Positions 42,980 to 54,086 are shown, counted from the first letter of the stretch. The stretch: 64,000 nucleotides of DNA from Streptomyces varsoviensis (GCF_000718635.1 NZ_JOBF01000028.1:29008-93007), one strand, 5' to 3'. The notes: generated from the sequence alone by a model not told the origin. Translations and numbers: made by a program.

Positions 42980-43135
42980 CCGGCCTTGAGGGACCGTGAG
43001 CACGATCTTGCCTTGGATGCGCCCCTGGGCGGCGCGCTCGTGTGCTGCTCGGCGGCTGCGAGCGCGAGCGTGCTGTCGATGGCGACGCGGATCGTGCCCG
43101 CGTCCCTCAGGTCTCCCGATTCCGCGAGTTGAGCA
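42980..43135 (-). pseudogene. Frameshifted C-terminal remnant of an NADPH:quinone oxidoreductase
   Basis: On the minus strand 43135-43050 translates as LAESGDLRDAGTIRVAIDST and LALAAAEQ, and, after a frame change near 43045, AHERAAQGRIQGKIVLTV. Together these are the characteristic last 50 residues of MDR quinone oxidoreductases. No upstream part is present and the frame is broken, so it is a decayed gene fragment. The rest of 42942-43295 holds no other gene. Confidence 0.85.
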
Positions 43136-43295
43136 CCGTTCGCCATACCTGCTCGATGGGGGCGGTGATCCGAATCCGTTTCTACGAGAGGGCAAGGCGT
43201 CTGCACCCGTACCTGTCCGTCCGGACGTACCGCCGCGCAGGACGGAGCGGTGACACTGGACGTTCCCAATCCATGTTTCAGAAGGGGGCGCACGC

Positions 43296-45864
<2,569 letters not shown>

Positions 45865-46001
45865 GGCCGGCACCGGACACCCCGTACCGAACACCCCATA
45901 CCGAACGTGACACAGTCGGCACAGCCGCCCGGACCCCCGCACGGGGGTCCTACGGCCCGTGCCCGCAGGACCGTGGAGCCTGGCCGCGCGAACGGCCCGG
46001 T

Positions 46002-46046
46002 CGCCACACTGACAACCGCCACACTGACAACCGCCACACTGACAAC
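46002..46046 (+). repeat. Three perfect 15-bp tandem repeats
   Basis: CGCCACACTGACAAC occurs at 46002, 46017 and 46032 without mismatch, in the trpS-2H phosphoesterase intergenic region, 35 bp before the latter's start. Just upstream, CACCCCGTACCGAA/CACCCCATACCGAA (about 45877-45905) is a 14-bp duplication. Confidence 0.92.
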
Positions 46047-46080
46047 GCACACGCAGCAGACGCAGCGGAGGGAGAACGCA

Positions 46081-46665
46081 GTGGGGACCGTAACGCTCGG
46101 CGTTTCGATCGCGGTCCCGGAGCCGTACGGCAGCTTCCTCCAGAGGCGGCGCGCGAGCTTCGGGGACCCCGCCGCGCACGCCATCCCCACGCACGTCACG
46201 CTGCTGCCGCCCACCGAGGTGGACGCGGCGGCGCTCCCGGAGATCGAGGAGCACCTCGCGGAGGTCGCCGCCGCCGGCCGCCCCTTCCCGATGCGGCTCA
46301 GCGGCACCGGCACCTTCCGCCCCCTCTCGCCCGTCGTCTTCGTCAACGTCGTCGAGGGCAGCTCCGCCTGCGCCTGGCTCCAGAAGCGGGTGCGCGACGC
46401 CTCCGGCCCCGTGCCGCGCGAGCTCCAGTTCCCGTACCACCCGCACGTCACCGTCGCCCACGGCATCTCCGAGGAGGCCATGGACCGCGCGTACGCGGAA
46501 CTGGAGGACTTCGAGGCCGCCTGGATGATCAACGGCTTCGCCCTCTACGAGCAGGGCGCCGACGCGGTCTGGCGCCTCGACCGCGAGTACCCCTTCGGCG
46601 AGGGGCGCGCCTCCACCCTGCCCCGCCAGGCCGGGCTCTCCCGGCCGCCCGCCACCTCCCGGTAG
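46081..46665 (+). CDS. 2'-5' RNA ligase/2H phosphoesterase family protein
   Basis: 194 residues from a GTG at 46081 (GGAGGGAGAA upstream). Two His-x-Thr motifs define the 2H superfamily: AIPTHVTLLPPTEV (about 39-52) and YHPHVTVAHGISEE (about 120-133). The family includes RNA cyclic phosphodiesterases (ThpR/LigT-like); the cellular substrate in actinobacteria is not known. The basic Pro/Arg C-terminus may aid nucleic-acid binding. Independent of trpS judging by the repeat-containing gap. Confidence 0.9.
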   Translation: MGTVTLGVSIAVPEPYGSFLQRRRASFGDPAAHAIPTHVTLLPPTEVDAAALPEIEEHLAEVAAAGRPFPMRLSGTGTFRPLSPVVFVNVVEGSSACAWLQKRVRDASGPVPRELQFPYHPHVTVAHGISEEAMDRAYAELEDFEAAWMINGFALYEQGADAVWRLDREYPFGEGRASTLPRQAGLSRPPATSR

Positions 46666-46704
46666 CGGCCTCGGCTCGTGCCGGGGCTACCGGGATGGGC
46701 CCGC

Positions 46705-47460
46705 TCACACCGGCAGGCGCCTGAACACCCCCCGCGGTACGTGCCGCAGCACCGCCATCACCGCCCGTAGCGCCCCCGGCACCCACACGATCTCCGCGCG
46801 CTGCCGCAGCCCCGTCTCGACCGCCTCGGCGACCGCCTCCGGGTCCGCCGCCAGGGGCGCCTCCTTGAGGCCCGATGTCATCTTGGTCCGTACGAAGCCG
46901 GGGCGGACGACCAGGACATGGACGCCGGTGCCGTGCAGCGCGTCGCCGAGGCCCTGTGCGAAGGCGTCGAGCCCCGCCTTGCTGGAGCCGTAGACGAAAT
47001 TGGCGCGCCGCGCGCGCTCCCCGGCCACCGAGGAGAGCACCACCAGCGAACCGTGCCCCTGGGCGCGCAGCTCCTTGGCGCAGACCAGCCCGGCGCAGAC
47101 CGCGCCCGTGTAGTTGGTCTGCGCGACGCGCACGGCCGCCAGCGGCTCCTCCTCGGCGCGCGCCTGGTCGCCGAGGACGCCGAAGGCGAGCAGCACGAGA
47201 TCGATGTCGCCCTCCGCGAAGACCTTGCCCAGGACCTCCTCGTGCCGCTCGGGGGCGAGGGCGTCGAAGGAGACGGTACGGGCGTCCGCGCCCAGTTCGC
47301 GCAGGTGGTCCGCGGCGGCCTCCAGGGCGGGCGAGGGGCGGCCCGCCAGCCAGACCGTACGGGTGCGGCGGGCGACGAGGCGGCGGGCGGTGGCGAGGGC
47401 GATCTCGGAGGTGCCGCCGAGGATCAGCAGGGACTGGGGCGAGCCGAAGGCGTCCTTCAC
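46705..47460 (-). CDS. dprE2: Decaprenylphosphoryl-2-keto-ribose reductase (DprE2-like SDR)
   Basis: 251 residues, GTG at 47460 (GGAGCA upstream). SDR with LLILGGTSEIALATARRLVA (about 11-30), LLAFGVLGDQARAEEEPLAA, catalytic SSVAGERARRANFVYGSSKA (about 141-160; Tyr-x-x-x-Lys intact), VVRPGFVRTKMTSGL. The match to mycobacterial DprE2, which reduces the keto intermediate to decaprenylphosphoryl arabinose, rests on this fingerprint and on adjacency to dprE1. It is downstream of dprE1, separated by 133 bp with repeats. Confidence 0.9.
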   Translation of the reverse strand: MKDAFGSPQSLLILGGTSEIALATARRLVARRTRTVWLAGRPSPALEAAADHLRELGADARTVSFDALAPERHEEVLGKVFAEGDIDLVLLAFGVLGDQARAEEEPLAAVRVAQTNYTGAVCAGLVCAKELRAQGHGSLVVLSSVAGERARRANFVYGSSKAGLDAFAQGLGDALHGTGVHVLVVRPGFVRTKMTSGLKEAPLAADPEAVAEAVETGLRQRAEIVWVPGALRAVMAVLRHVPRGVFRRLPV

Positions 47461-47527
47461 GGGGGTGCTCCATTCACGGTGTGCTTCATGCGCGGGGGGT
47501 GCTCCATGCGCGGGGGGTGCTCCATGC
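47461..47527. repeat. 18-bp repeats in the dprE2 leader
   Basis: CATGCGCGGGGGGTGCTC occurs at 47487-47504 and 47505-47522, with a partial copy at 47461-47470. They include the dprE2 ribosome binding site copy (GGAGCA on the minus strand), so that motif is repeated upstream of the gene. Confidence 0.8.
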
Positions 47528-47538
47528 ACAGTCGGGCG

Positions 47539-47608
47539 GTACGGGCGTACGCCGGCCTCAGAGCGACAGGCGCTGTACGGGCGTACGCCGGCCTCACAGC
47601 GACAGGCG
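47539..47608 (-). repeat. 36-bp tandem duplication spanning the dprE1 stop codon
   Basis: 47539-47572 and 47575-47608 are 34-bp near-identical copies (one mismatch), period 36. The right-hand copy contains the last codons of dprE1 (Arg-Leu-Ser-Leu-TGA); the left copy repeats the same ending, so a second in-frame TGA follows 12 codons on. Confidence 0.92.
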
Positions 47609-49027
47609 GCGGGCCAGGTCGGACACGAACACGCCGCGCGGGTCGGCCGCGGCCCGCAGCGCCCGGAAGTCGGCCAGCCGCGGGTACATCGCGGCCAGCA
47701 GCTCCGGCCGCAGCCGGGAGTCCTTGGCCAGGTACACCCGGCCGCCCGCCGCCGCGACCTCCTCGTCGAGCCCGTCCAGGAACGCGCCGAGGCCCGGCAG
47801 GCCGGCCGGGATGTCCAGGGCGAGGGTCCAGCCGGGCATCGGGAAGGAGAGCCAGCCGGGGTCGCCCGCGCCGAACCGCTTGAGCACGGCGAGGAACGAG
47901 GGGCAGCCGCGCCGCGAGATGCGCTCAATGATGCGGCGCAGGGCGTCCTCCGCCCCGTGCCCGACGACGAACTGGTACTGGACGAAGCCGCGCGGCCCGT
48001 AGATCCGGTTCCAGTGCGGCAGGCCGTCCAGCGGGTGGAAGAACGCGGAGAGTTTTTGCAGCTCACCGGTGCGGCGGCGGGGCGCCGCGCGGTACCAGAA
48101 CTCGTTGAAGAGGCCGACCGAACCGCGCCCCAGCAGCCCCGGCGGCACATGACGGGGGACGGCCGGCAGGCTGCCGGGGCGGAACGCCAGGGGTGTGCGG
48201 GCGGCGCGCGGACCCAGCGCGGCGAGCGGCGCGTGGTCGCCGCGGGTCAGGACGGACCGGCCGGTGGCGGCGGAGCGGGCGAGGAGGTCGATCCAGGCGA
48301 CCGAGTAGCGGTAGCGGTGGTCGGACGCGGTCATCCGGGCCATGAGGTCGTCGAGGTCGCGGGCGCGCTCGGTGTCCACGGACATCAGTGAGGTCTCCAC
48401 GGGCAGCAGCTTCACCGTCGCGCGCAGCACGATCCCGGTGAGCCCCATGCCGCCGGCGGTGGCGCGGAAGAGGTCGTCGTCGGGCGTCAGGGTGCGGATC
48501 TCGCCGTCGGCGGTGAGCAGGTCGAAGGTGCGCACGTGGCGGCAGAAGGAACCGGCGCCGTGGTGGTTCTTGCCGTGGATGTCCGCGCCGATCGCGCCGC
48601 CGACGGTGACGTAGCGGGTGCCGGGGGTGACGGGCACGAACCAGCCGAGCGGCAGCAGCAGCCGCATCAGCCGGTGCAGGCTCACGCCCGCGTCGCAGAC
48701 GACCAGGCCCTGCTCGGCGTCGACGGCGTGGACGCGGTCGAGGCCGGTCATGTCGAGGACGGCGCCGCCCGCGTTCTGGGCGGCATCGCCGTAGGCGCGG
48801 CCGAGGCCGCGGGCGATGGCCCCGCGCGCCCCGCACCCCCGCACCGCCCGCGCCGCCTCCTCGGCGCTGCGGGGGCGCAGCGTACGGGCGGCGGTGGGGG
48901 CGGTCCGTCCCCAGCCGGTGAGGGGGACGGGCGGCCCCCAGCCGGCGAGGGGTGCCGGGGCAGGGGGGCCCGGCGCGGTGGAGACCGGCGTGGGAGAGGC
49001 CGGTGCGGGGGCGGTCTCGGCAGCCAT
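47594..49027 (-). CDS. dprE1: Decaprenylphosphoryl-ribose 2'-oxidase (DprE1-like)
   Basis: 477 residues, start at 49027. N-terminal 40 residues are Pro/Ala-rich. FAD-linked oxidase (VAO family): ARGLGRAYGDAAQNAGGAVL (about 72-91), TPGTRYVTVGGAIGADIHGK then NHHGAGSFCRHV (FAD pocket), C-terminal PRGFVQYQFVVGHGAEDAL and FPMPGWTLALDIPAGLPGL. In M. tuberculosis DprE1 the drug-reactive Cys387 lies in a Gly-Trp-Asn-Ile-Cys-Val-Asp segment; here the aligned segment is GWTLALD, so the Cys is Ala. Partner of the downstream dprE2. Confidence 0.9.
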   Translation of the reverse strand: MAAETAPAPASPTPVSTAPGPPAPAPLAGWGPPVPLTGWGRTAPTAARTLRPRSAEEAARAVRGCGARGAIARGLGRAYGDAAQNAGGAVLDMTGLDRVHAVDAEQGLVVCDAGVSLHRLMRLLLPLGWFVPVTPGTRYVTVGGAIGADIHGKNHHGAGSFCRHVRTFDLLTADGEIRTLTPDDDLFRATAGGMGLTGIVLRATVKLLPVETSLMSVDTERARDLDDLMARMTASDHRYRYSVAWIDLLARSAATGRSVLTRGDHAPLAALGPRAARTPLAFRPGSLPAVPRHVPPGLLGRGSVGLFNEFWYRAAPRRRTGELQKLSAFFHPLDGLPHWNRIYGPRGFVQYQFVVGHGAEDALRRIIERISRRGCPSFLAVLKRFGAGDPGWLSFPMPGWTLALDIPAGLPGLGAFLDGLDEEVAAAGGRVYLAKDSRLRPELLAAMYPRLADFRALRAAADPRGVFVSDLARRLSL

Positions 49028-49195
49028 GGGCGCGACGGTATCGCCAGGTAGATCACCTATGGGTTAATTAGCGGGCATTGCCGTGAAAAGTGTGATTAAT
49101 GGAGTTTCAGGAGGTGTGGTTTCGGGGGTGCCGCGAACGCGGTTCAGAACCCGCCGAGACCGACGGAGACACGGAGAGACGGAGAACGGAACGAG

Positions 49196-49720
49196 GTGGC
49201 ACCGTTGTCCCCCGAAGAGCTGGACCTCCGCATGCTCGCCGCGGTCCGCGACCGCGCCGCCGACCCCCGCGTGGCCGCCGCCGCCCGCGCCCTCTCCCGC
49301 GGCGGCGAACACGGCGCGCTATGGCTCGCCGCCGGAGCCGCCGCCGCGGCCGCCGACCCCGCACGCCGCGCGGCCTGGCTGCGCGGCACCGCGCTGATCG
49401 GCGCCGCGCACCTGGTCAGCATGGGCGTCAAACGCGTCGTACGGCGCCCGCGGCCACCGCTCGCGGGCCACCGCGCCCCGCTCGTACGGACCGCCGGCCG
49501 CCACTCCTTCCCCAGCTCGCACGCCGCCTCCTCGGCCGCGGCGGCCGTGGCCTTCGCCGCGCTCGCGCCCATGACCAGGCGGTACGTGCCGGTGGCCGCG
49601 GCCGCGATGTGCGCCTCCCGGCTGCTGGTCGGCGTCCACTACCCGACGGACGTGGCGGCCGGCGCCCTCCTCGGCGGCCTCACGGCGGGGGCGGGACGGC
49701 GGTGGGTGCGGTATGGCTGA
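49196..49720 (+). CDS. PAP2-type phosphatase of the arabinose-lipid cluster
   Basis: 174 residues, GTG at 49196 (GGAACGAG upstream; a TTG at 49205 is an alternative). Three PAP2 signatures: KRVVRRPRPPLAG (about 81-93), FPSSHAASSAAA (about 102-113; catalytic His) and SRLLVGVHYPTDVAAG (about 142-157). Membrane protein. By position, next to the UbiA-type transferase, it is the likely phosphatase that removes the 5-phosphate from decaprenylphosphoryl-5-phosphoribose (role of Rv3807c). Overlaps the next gene by 8 bp. Confidence 0.88.
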   Translation: MAPLSPEELDLRMLAAVRDRAADPRVAAAARALSRGGEHGALWLAAGAAAAAADPARRAAWLRGTALIGAAHLVSMGVKRVVRRPRPPLAGHRAPLVRTAGRHSFPSSHAASSAAAAVAFAALAPMTRRYVPVAAAAMCASRLLVGVHYPTDVAAGALLGGLTAGAGRRWVRYG

Positions 49721-50666
49721 TCCCGCCGCGGTCATCGAAGAGCCGCAGCCGCCCCCCGCCGCCGCGACCGGCCGGGCGCGGGCGGTCGGGCTGCCGGTCG
49801 GGCTCGTACGGACCGCGCGCCCCCGGCAGTGGATCAAGAACGTGCTCGTCGTCGCCGCCCCGGCCGCCGCCGGGCGGCTCGCCTCCGTCCATGTGGCGGC
49901 TCAACTGGCCGTCGTCTTCGTCCTGTTCACCGCCGCCGCGTCCGCTGTCTACCTCATCAACGACGCGCGGGACGCCGAGGCCGACCGCGCGCACCCCGAC
50001 AAGTGCCGCCGCCCCGTCGCCGCGGGCCAGGTGCCCGCCGGGCTCGCGTACGCCGTCGGCGGGCTGCTGGCCGTACTCGCCCCGGCGGCGGCCGTGGCGC
50101 TGTGCAACCCCGCCACGGCCGGGCTCCTCGGCGCGTACGTCCTGATGCAGCTCGCGTACTGCGTGTCGCTCAAGCACGTGCTCGTCGTCGACCTCGCGGT
50201 CGTCACCACCGGCTTCCTGATGCGCGCGATGATCGGCGGGGTGGCGCTGGCCATTCCGCTCTCGCGCTGGTTCCTGATCACGGCGGGGTTCGGCGCGCTC
50301 TTCATGGTCGCCGCCAAGCGCTACTCGGAGGCGTTGCTGATGGCGGAGCGCGGCGGCGAGTCGCGCGCCCTGCTGCGCGCGTACACCACCGGCTATCTGC
50401 GGTTCGTCTGGCAGTTGGCGGCCGGGGTCGCCGTCCTCGCCTACTGCCTGTGGGCGCTGGAGGGCGACCGCGCGGTGGACGGCGGCTCGCTGCCCTGGCG
50501 GCAGCTCTCGATGGTCCCCTTCATCCTCGCCGTCCTGCGCTACGCCGTCTTCGCCGACCGCGGCACGGCCGGCGCCCCCGAGGACGTGGTGCTGCGCGAC
50601 CGGGGGCTGGCCGTCGTCGCGCTGGTGTGGATGGCGCTGTACGGGCTGGCGGTCGCGGGGCTGTGA
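49713..50666 (+). CDS. Decaprenyl-phosphate phosphoribosyltransferase (UbiA family)
   Basis: 317 residues, ATG at 49713. UbiA-type membrane prenyltransferase: RPRQWIKNVLVVAAP (about 36-50), first Asp motif YLINDARDAEADRAHPDKCR (about 80-99), second region SLKHVLVVDLAVVTTGFLMR, about eight or nine transmembrane helices. It resembles Rv3806c-type enzymes, which couple PRPP to decaprenyl phosphate, the committed step to decaprenylphosphoryl arabinose. Neighbouring PAP2 and DprE genes support this. Confidence 0.88.
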   Translation: MADPAAVIEEPQPPPAAATGRARAVGLPVGLVRTARPRQWIKNVLVVAAPAAAGRLASVHVAAQLAVVFVLFTAAASAVYLINDARDAEADRAHPDKCRRPVAAGQVPAGLAYAVGGLLAVLAPAAAVALCNPATAGLLGAYVLMQLAYCVSLKHVLVVDLAVVTTGFLMRAMIGGVALAIPLSRWFLITAGFGALFMVAAKRYSEALLMAERGGESRALLRAYTTGYLRFVWQLAAGVAVLAYCLWALEGDRAVDGGSLPWRQLSMVPFILAVLRYAVFADRGTAGAPEDVVLRDRGLAVVALVWMALYGLAVAGL

Positions 50667-51178
50667 GCGGGCGGATACGGGCGCTGCTGCCGGAGCTGAC
50701 CGGGTTCGCGCTGGCCGGGGTGGCCGCGTACGCCGCCGACCTCGGGCTCTTCCTGTGGCTGCGCGGACCGGCCGGGCTCGGTCCGCTGCCGGCGAAGACG
50801 CTGTCGTTCCTGGCCGGCTGCACGGTGGCGTACCTCGGCAACGCCGTCGGCACGTACCGCCGCCGCGCCGCCCCGGCGGGCGGCCGGGCCCGCCGCCTCA
50901 GGCGGATCGCGGTCTTCTTCGCCGTGAACGTCGCGGGCGCGCTCGTACAACTCCTGTGCCTGGCGCTCTCGCACTACGGCCTCGGGCTCACCTCGGCGCG
51001 CGCGGATGCCGTATCCGGCGCCGGGATCGGCATGGCGCTGGCCACGTGTCTGCGGTTCTGGGGTACCCGGACCCTGGTCTTCCGGGCCGGGCGGGCGCCG
51101 ACGCGGGCCAAGCGCGCGACGGCGCGGGCCGGAGGGGTGCCGGCGGGGGAGACCGGCGAGGTGCCCGCGGGAGAATGA
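50663..51178 (+). CDS. GtrA-family membrane protein
   Basis: 171 residues, GTG at 50663 overlapping the previous TGA (GTGA). Four transmembrane helices (LTGFALAGVAAYAADLGLFL, LPAKTLSFLAGCTVAYLGNA, IAVFFAVNVAGALVQLLCLA, GAGIGMALATCLRFWGTRTL) as in GtrA; in mycobacteria the homologue next to dprE genes (Rv3789) is linked to arabinosyl lipid handling. A basic Ala/Arg tail of 30 residues follows. Likely moves or organises the lipid-linked sugar. Confidence 0.87.
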   Translation: MSGRIRALLPELTGFALAGVAAYAADLGLFLWLRGPAGLGPLPAKTLSFLAGCTVAYLGNAVGTYRRRAAPAGGRARRLRRIAVFFAVNVAGALVQLLCLALSHYGLGLTSARADAVSGAGIGMALATCLRFWGTRTLVFRAGRAPTRAKRATARAGGVPAGETGEVPAGE

Positions 51179-51206
51179 ACGCCGACAAAAGGGATAGGTG
51201 TGGATC

Positions 51207-52160
51207 ATGGACTGGTTGACCCGGCTGCCTTGGATCGGCCCCGTGATCGCCCGGCTGATGCGCACCCACGCGTGGCGCTCGTACGAGACGCTGGAGCGGG
51301 TGAAATGGAACCGGCTGGCGGCCGCGATCACCTTCACCAGCTTCCTCGCCCTCTTTCCGCTGATCACGGTCGGCGCGGCCATCGGGGCGGCGCTGCTCAG
51401 CAAGCAGCAGATGCGCGACCTCGAACACAAGCTGGCGGAGCAGGTACCGGGCATCTCCGGCCAGCTCGACCTCAGCTCCCTCGTCGACAACGCCGCCACG
51501 GTCGGCATCGTCGCGGGCGCGCTGCTGCTGTTCACCGGCATCGGCTGGGTCACCTCGCTCCGCGAGTGCCTGCGCGCCGTCTGGGAGCGGGAGGAGGACC
51601 CCGGCAACCCCATCGTCCTCAAGCTCAAGGACGCCGCGGTCCTGCTGGGCCTGGGCGGGGTGGCCCTCGTCTCCTTCGGCGCCTCGGCCTTCGCCTCCTC
51701 GGCCGTCGGCTGGGTGGCGGAGAAGATCGGCCTGGCGGAGGGCGGCGTGGGCAGCGCGCTGCTGTCGGTCGCGGGCTTCTGCTTCGCGGTCCTCGCCGAC
51801 TTCGTCCTGATGGTCTACGTCCTCACGCGGCTCCCCGGCGTCTCCCCGGGCCGCCGCCGCACCGTCGTCGCCGGCCTCATCGGCGCCGTCGGCTTCGAAC
51901 TGCTCAAGCTGCTGCTCAGCGGCTACCTCCAGGGCGTCGCCGCCAAGAGCATGTACGGGGCCTTCGGCACCCCCGTCGCCCTGCTCCTGTGGATCAGCTT
52001 CACCGCGAAACTGACCCTGTTCTGCGCCGCCTGGACCGCCACCCCCTCCGCCACCGCGGGCGAGACCGCCCCCGCCCCCGGGCCGGCCCCGGAACCCACC
52101 ACCGCGCCCTCGCCCTCGGCCTCGGCCGCGTCGAGCGGCGCCACGGCCGTCAGGGAATGA
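51207..52160 (+). CDS. YihY/BrkB-family membrane protein
   Basis: 317 residues from the ATG at 51207; a GTG at 51198 with AAAGGGA is the alternative. Six hydrophobic helices with family features: SYETLERVKWNRLAAAITFT (about 26-45), FLALFPLITVGAAIGAALLS, GALLLFTGIGWVTSLRECLR and GAFGTPVALLLWISFTAKLT near the C-terminus. Pro/Ala/Ser-rich cytoplasmic tail. Function unsettled (formerly mis-assigned as RNase BN). In streptomycetes it is commonly found near DacA and SCO4848-like genes (from memory). Confidence 0.9.
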   Translation: MDWLTRLPWIGPVIARLMRTHAWRSYETLERVKWNRLAAAITFTSFLALFPLITVGAAIGAALLSKQQMRDLEHKLAEQVPGISGQLDLSSLVDNAATVGIVAGALLLFTGIGWVTSLRECLRAVWEREEDPGNPIVLKLKDAAVLLGLGGVALVSFGASAFASSAVGWVAEKIGLAEGGVGSALLSVAGFCFAVLADFVLMVYVLTRLPGVSPGRRRTVVAGLIGAVGFELLKLLLSGYLQGVAAKSMYGAFGTPVALLLWISFTAKLTLFCAAWTATPSATAGETAPAPGPAPEPTTAPSPSASAASSGATAVRE

Positions 52161-52236
52161 GGCGCGGCCCATCGGGCGGGGCGCGTGGTACGGGCGTACG
52201 CACGTCCCCGGGGCGGGTACGGCCCCCCGTCGCCGT

Positions 52237-53538
52237 TCAGGAGCGGCGGCGGAGCGGCCAGCGGCGGTTGACGAGGAACACCGCGGCGGCGAGGACGACG
52301 ACCGCGCCGCCGGCGATGCCCAGGGCGGTGCCCATGCCGCCGCCCCCGGAACCGGCGACCGACGCCTGCGCGCCGCTCTGGTTCTTGGCGCTCGGCTTGC
52401 CGCCGGACTTGTCGCCGACGCCCTGCGGCGGCACCAGCATGCCCACAGGCTTGACGTGCCCGGCCGCGGCGAAGCCCCAGTCGAGCAGCCTCGCGCTCTC
52501 CTTGTAGACCTCGTCCGCCTCCGCCTTCTGCGGGTTCATGACCGTGACCAGCAGTTTCCGCTCACCGCGCTGTGCGACGCCGGTGAAGGTGGACCCGGCG
52601 TTGGTCGTGTAGCCGTTCTTGACGCCCGCGATGCCCTTGTACGGCTGGACGCCGTGCGCCTGGTCGCCGACGAGCAGCCGGTTGGTGTTCTGGATACCGA
52701 AGTCCTCGCGCTTTGTGCCCTTCTTGTCCTTCTTCTCCTCGCCCGGGAACTGGGCGCTCTGCGTCGAGCAGTACTCCCGGAAGTCCGCTTTCTGGAGGCC
52801 GGAACGGGCGAAGAGCGTGAGGTCGTACGCGCTGGAGACCTGGCCCGGCTCGTCGTACCCGTCGGGGGAGACGACGTGCGTGTCGTCGGCCCGCAGCTCC
52901 TTGGCGTGGGCCTGCATGTCGGCGACGGTCTTCGAGATGCCGCCGTTCATCGCGGACAGCACGTGCACGGCGTCGTTGCCCGACCGCAGGAAGACACCGC
53001 GCCACAGGTCGTGGACCGTGTACGTCAGGTTCTCCTTGATGCCCACCGTGCTGCTGCCCGCGCCCATGCCCTGGAGTTCGGCCGGGGCCACCTTGTGCGT
53101 CTGGGTCTTGGGGAACTTCGGCAGCACGGTGTCCGCGAACAGCATCTTCAGCGTGGAGGCGGGCGGCAGCGGCCAGTGCGCGTTCTCGGCGGCCAGGATC
53201 TCGCCGGACTCGGCGTCCGCCACCAGCCAGGACCGCCCGGAGAGCTCCTTCGGCAGCGCCGGGGCGCCCGCCTCCGGCTGGACCTGGGGTCCGGGGCGGC
53301 CGAGGAGGTCACCGCCGACCGTGGACATCTGCGCCGGGGGTTTGACCGGCGGCTTCCCCTTGTCGTCGGTGTGGTCGGCGGCCTGGGCGGGGGCGGCGGT
53401 GAGCAGCGCGGGCAGCACCAGGGACGCGGTCGTCAGGGCCACGGCCCCGTAACGCGTCGCGGCGGACCTCGGCACCCTGGGCGCCCTCGGAACCCTCGGA
53501 ACCCTCGGAACCCTCGGAACACGGAAAATCGTCGGCAC
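52237..53538 (-). CDS. D-alanyl-D-alanine carboxypeptidase (DacA-type)
   Basis: 433 residues from a GTG at 53538; the frame is open to 53787 so up to 83 more residues are possible. A run of VPR repeats (FRVPRVPRVPRVPRAPRVPR) precedes a signal peptide (AVALTTASLVLPALLTAAPA, AQA-AD). Catalytic SxxK in PLPPASTLKMLFAD (about 128-141), SGN in VFLRSGNDAVHVLS, KNG in GVKNGYTTNAGSTF (KTG position), then a linker and one C-terminal transmembrane helix (ALGIAGGAVVVLAAAVFLV). Class A low-molecular-weight PBP trimming pentapeptide stems; membrane-anchored at the C-terminus. Confidence 0.92.
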   Translation of the reverse strand: MPTIFRVPRVPRVPRVPRAPRVPRSAATRYGAVALTTASLVLPALLTAAPAQAADHTDDKGKPPVKPPAQMSTVGGDLLGRPGPQVQPEAGAPALPKELSGRSWLVADAESGEILAAENAHWPLPPASTLKMLFADTVLPKFPKTQTHKVAPAELQGMGAGSSTVGIKENLTYTVHDLWRGVFLRSGNDAVHVLSAMNGGISKTVADMQAHAKELRADDTHVVSPDGYDEPGQVSSAYDLTLFARSGLQKADFREYCSTQSAQFPGEEKKDKKGTKREDFGIQNTNRLLVGDQAHGVQPYKGIAGVKNGYTTNAGSTFTGVAQRGERKLLVTVMNPQKAEADEVYKESARLLDWGFAAAGHVKPVGMLVPPQGVGDKSGGKPSAKNQSGAQASVAGSGGGGMGTALGIAGGAVVVLAAAVFLVNRRWPLRRRS

Positions 53539-54086
53539 GCTGGTGAACGTACCCCCCTGACCCTGCGTGTCGATCAGTGAGTCACCCGATCGCACCTCGC
53601 GGGCAGGACCAATGGGACCAGTGTCCGTATTCGTACCCCGGGCCGTGCCCCGATCGGCACTCTGATCCGCACTCCGGCCCGTACTCGTATCCGTCTCGGA
53701 CCCCACGAAGCCCAGCCGCCCCGCCTCCTGCCGCCCGCCCGCCTTCGGAGTGCGGAGCTGAGTGCGGAGCTGATTCATCTGGATCACCCTTCATGGGGCA
53801 CTGACCGAGGGCGTCCGGCGGCTGCGCGCCGACGTGCAACACGGGCCAGCGCCCGTGACGCCGTTCGTTGCCTCCCTTCTATAGAGGCCGTGGGCCCGGC
53901 CGGGGTTGCTCCGTACTGCCGTCGGCCGGGCGGGCGGGGCCGGCTCGGGCCTGCCGGGCCCTCGGAGGGGCCGGGGTTTCGGCTTCGGGCGGGGCTTCGA
54001 CCGAGGGCTTCGGCCTGGGGCTTCGGCCTGGGGCTTTGGCCTGGGGCTTTGGCCTGGGGTGCGGCTCCGGCTGTCGCCCCGGCCGG
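53539..54086. other. 548-bp intergenic region with repeats
   Basis: Between dacA and the CGNR gene, both on the minus strand, so it holds the dacA leader and the trailer of the CGNR gene. Contents: an open extension of the dacA frame to 53787, short GTAYTCGTA-type repeats (53615-53700), and 13-bp tandem repeats (54005-54056). No independent gene has a ribosome binding site. Confidence 0.55.
54005..54056. repeat. Four 13-bp tandem repeats
   Basis: GGGCTTCGGCCTG at 54005 and 54018, then GGGCTTTGGCCTG at 54031 and 54044, end to end, just after the CGNR gene's stop on the minus strand. Confidence 0.92.

Noticed and set aside
46002..46046. The short repeat arrays as CRISPR
   Set aside because: Units are contiguous without spacers and 7-24 bp long; no cas genes are present.
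53539..53787. N-terminal extension of DacA to 53787
   Set aside because: The extra 83 codons encode Thr/Asp/Gly-rich repeats ahead of the signal peptide, which would be abnormal for an exported protein. The GTG at 53538 is preferred, though not proven.
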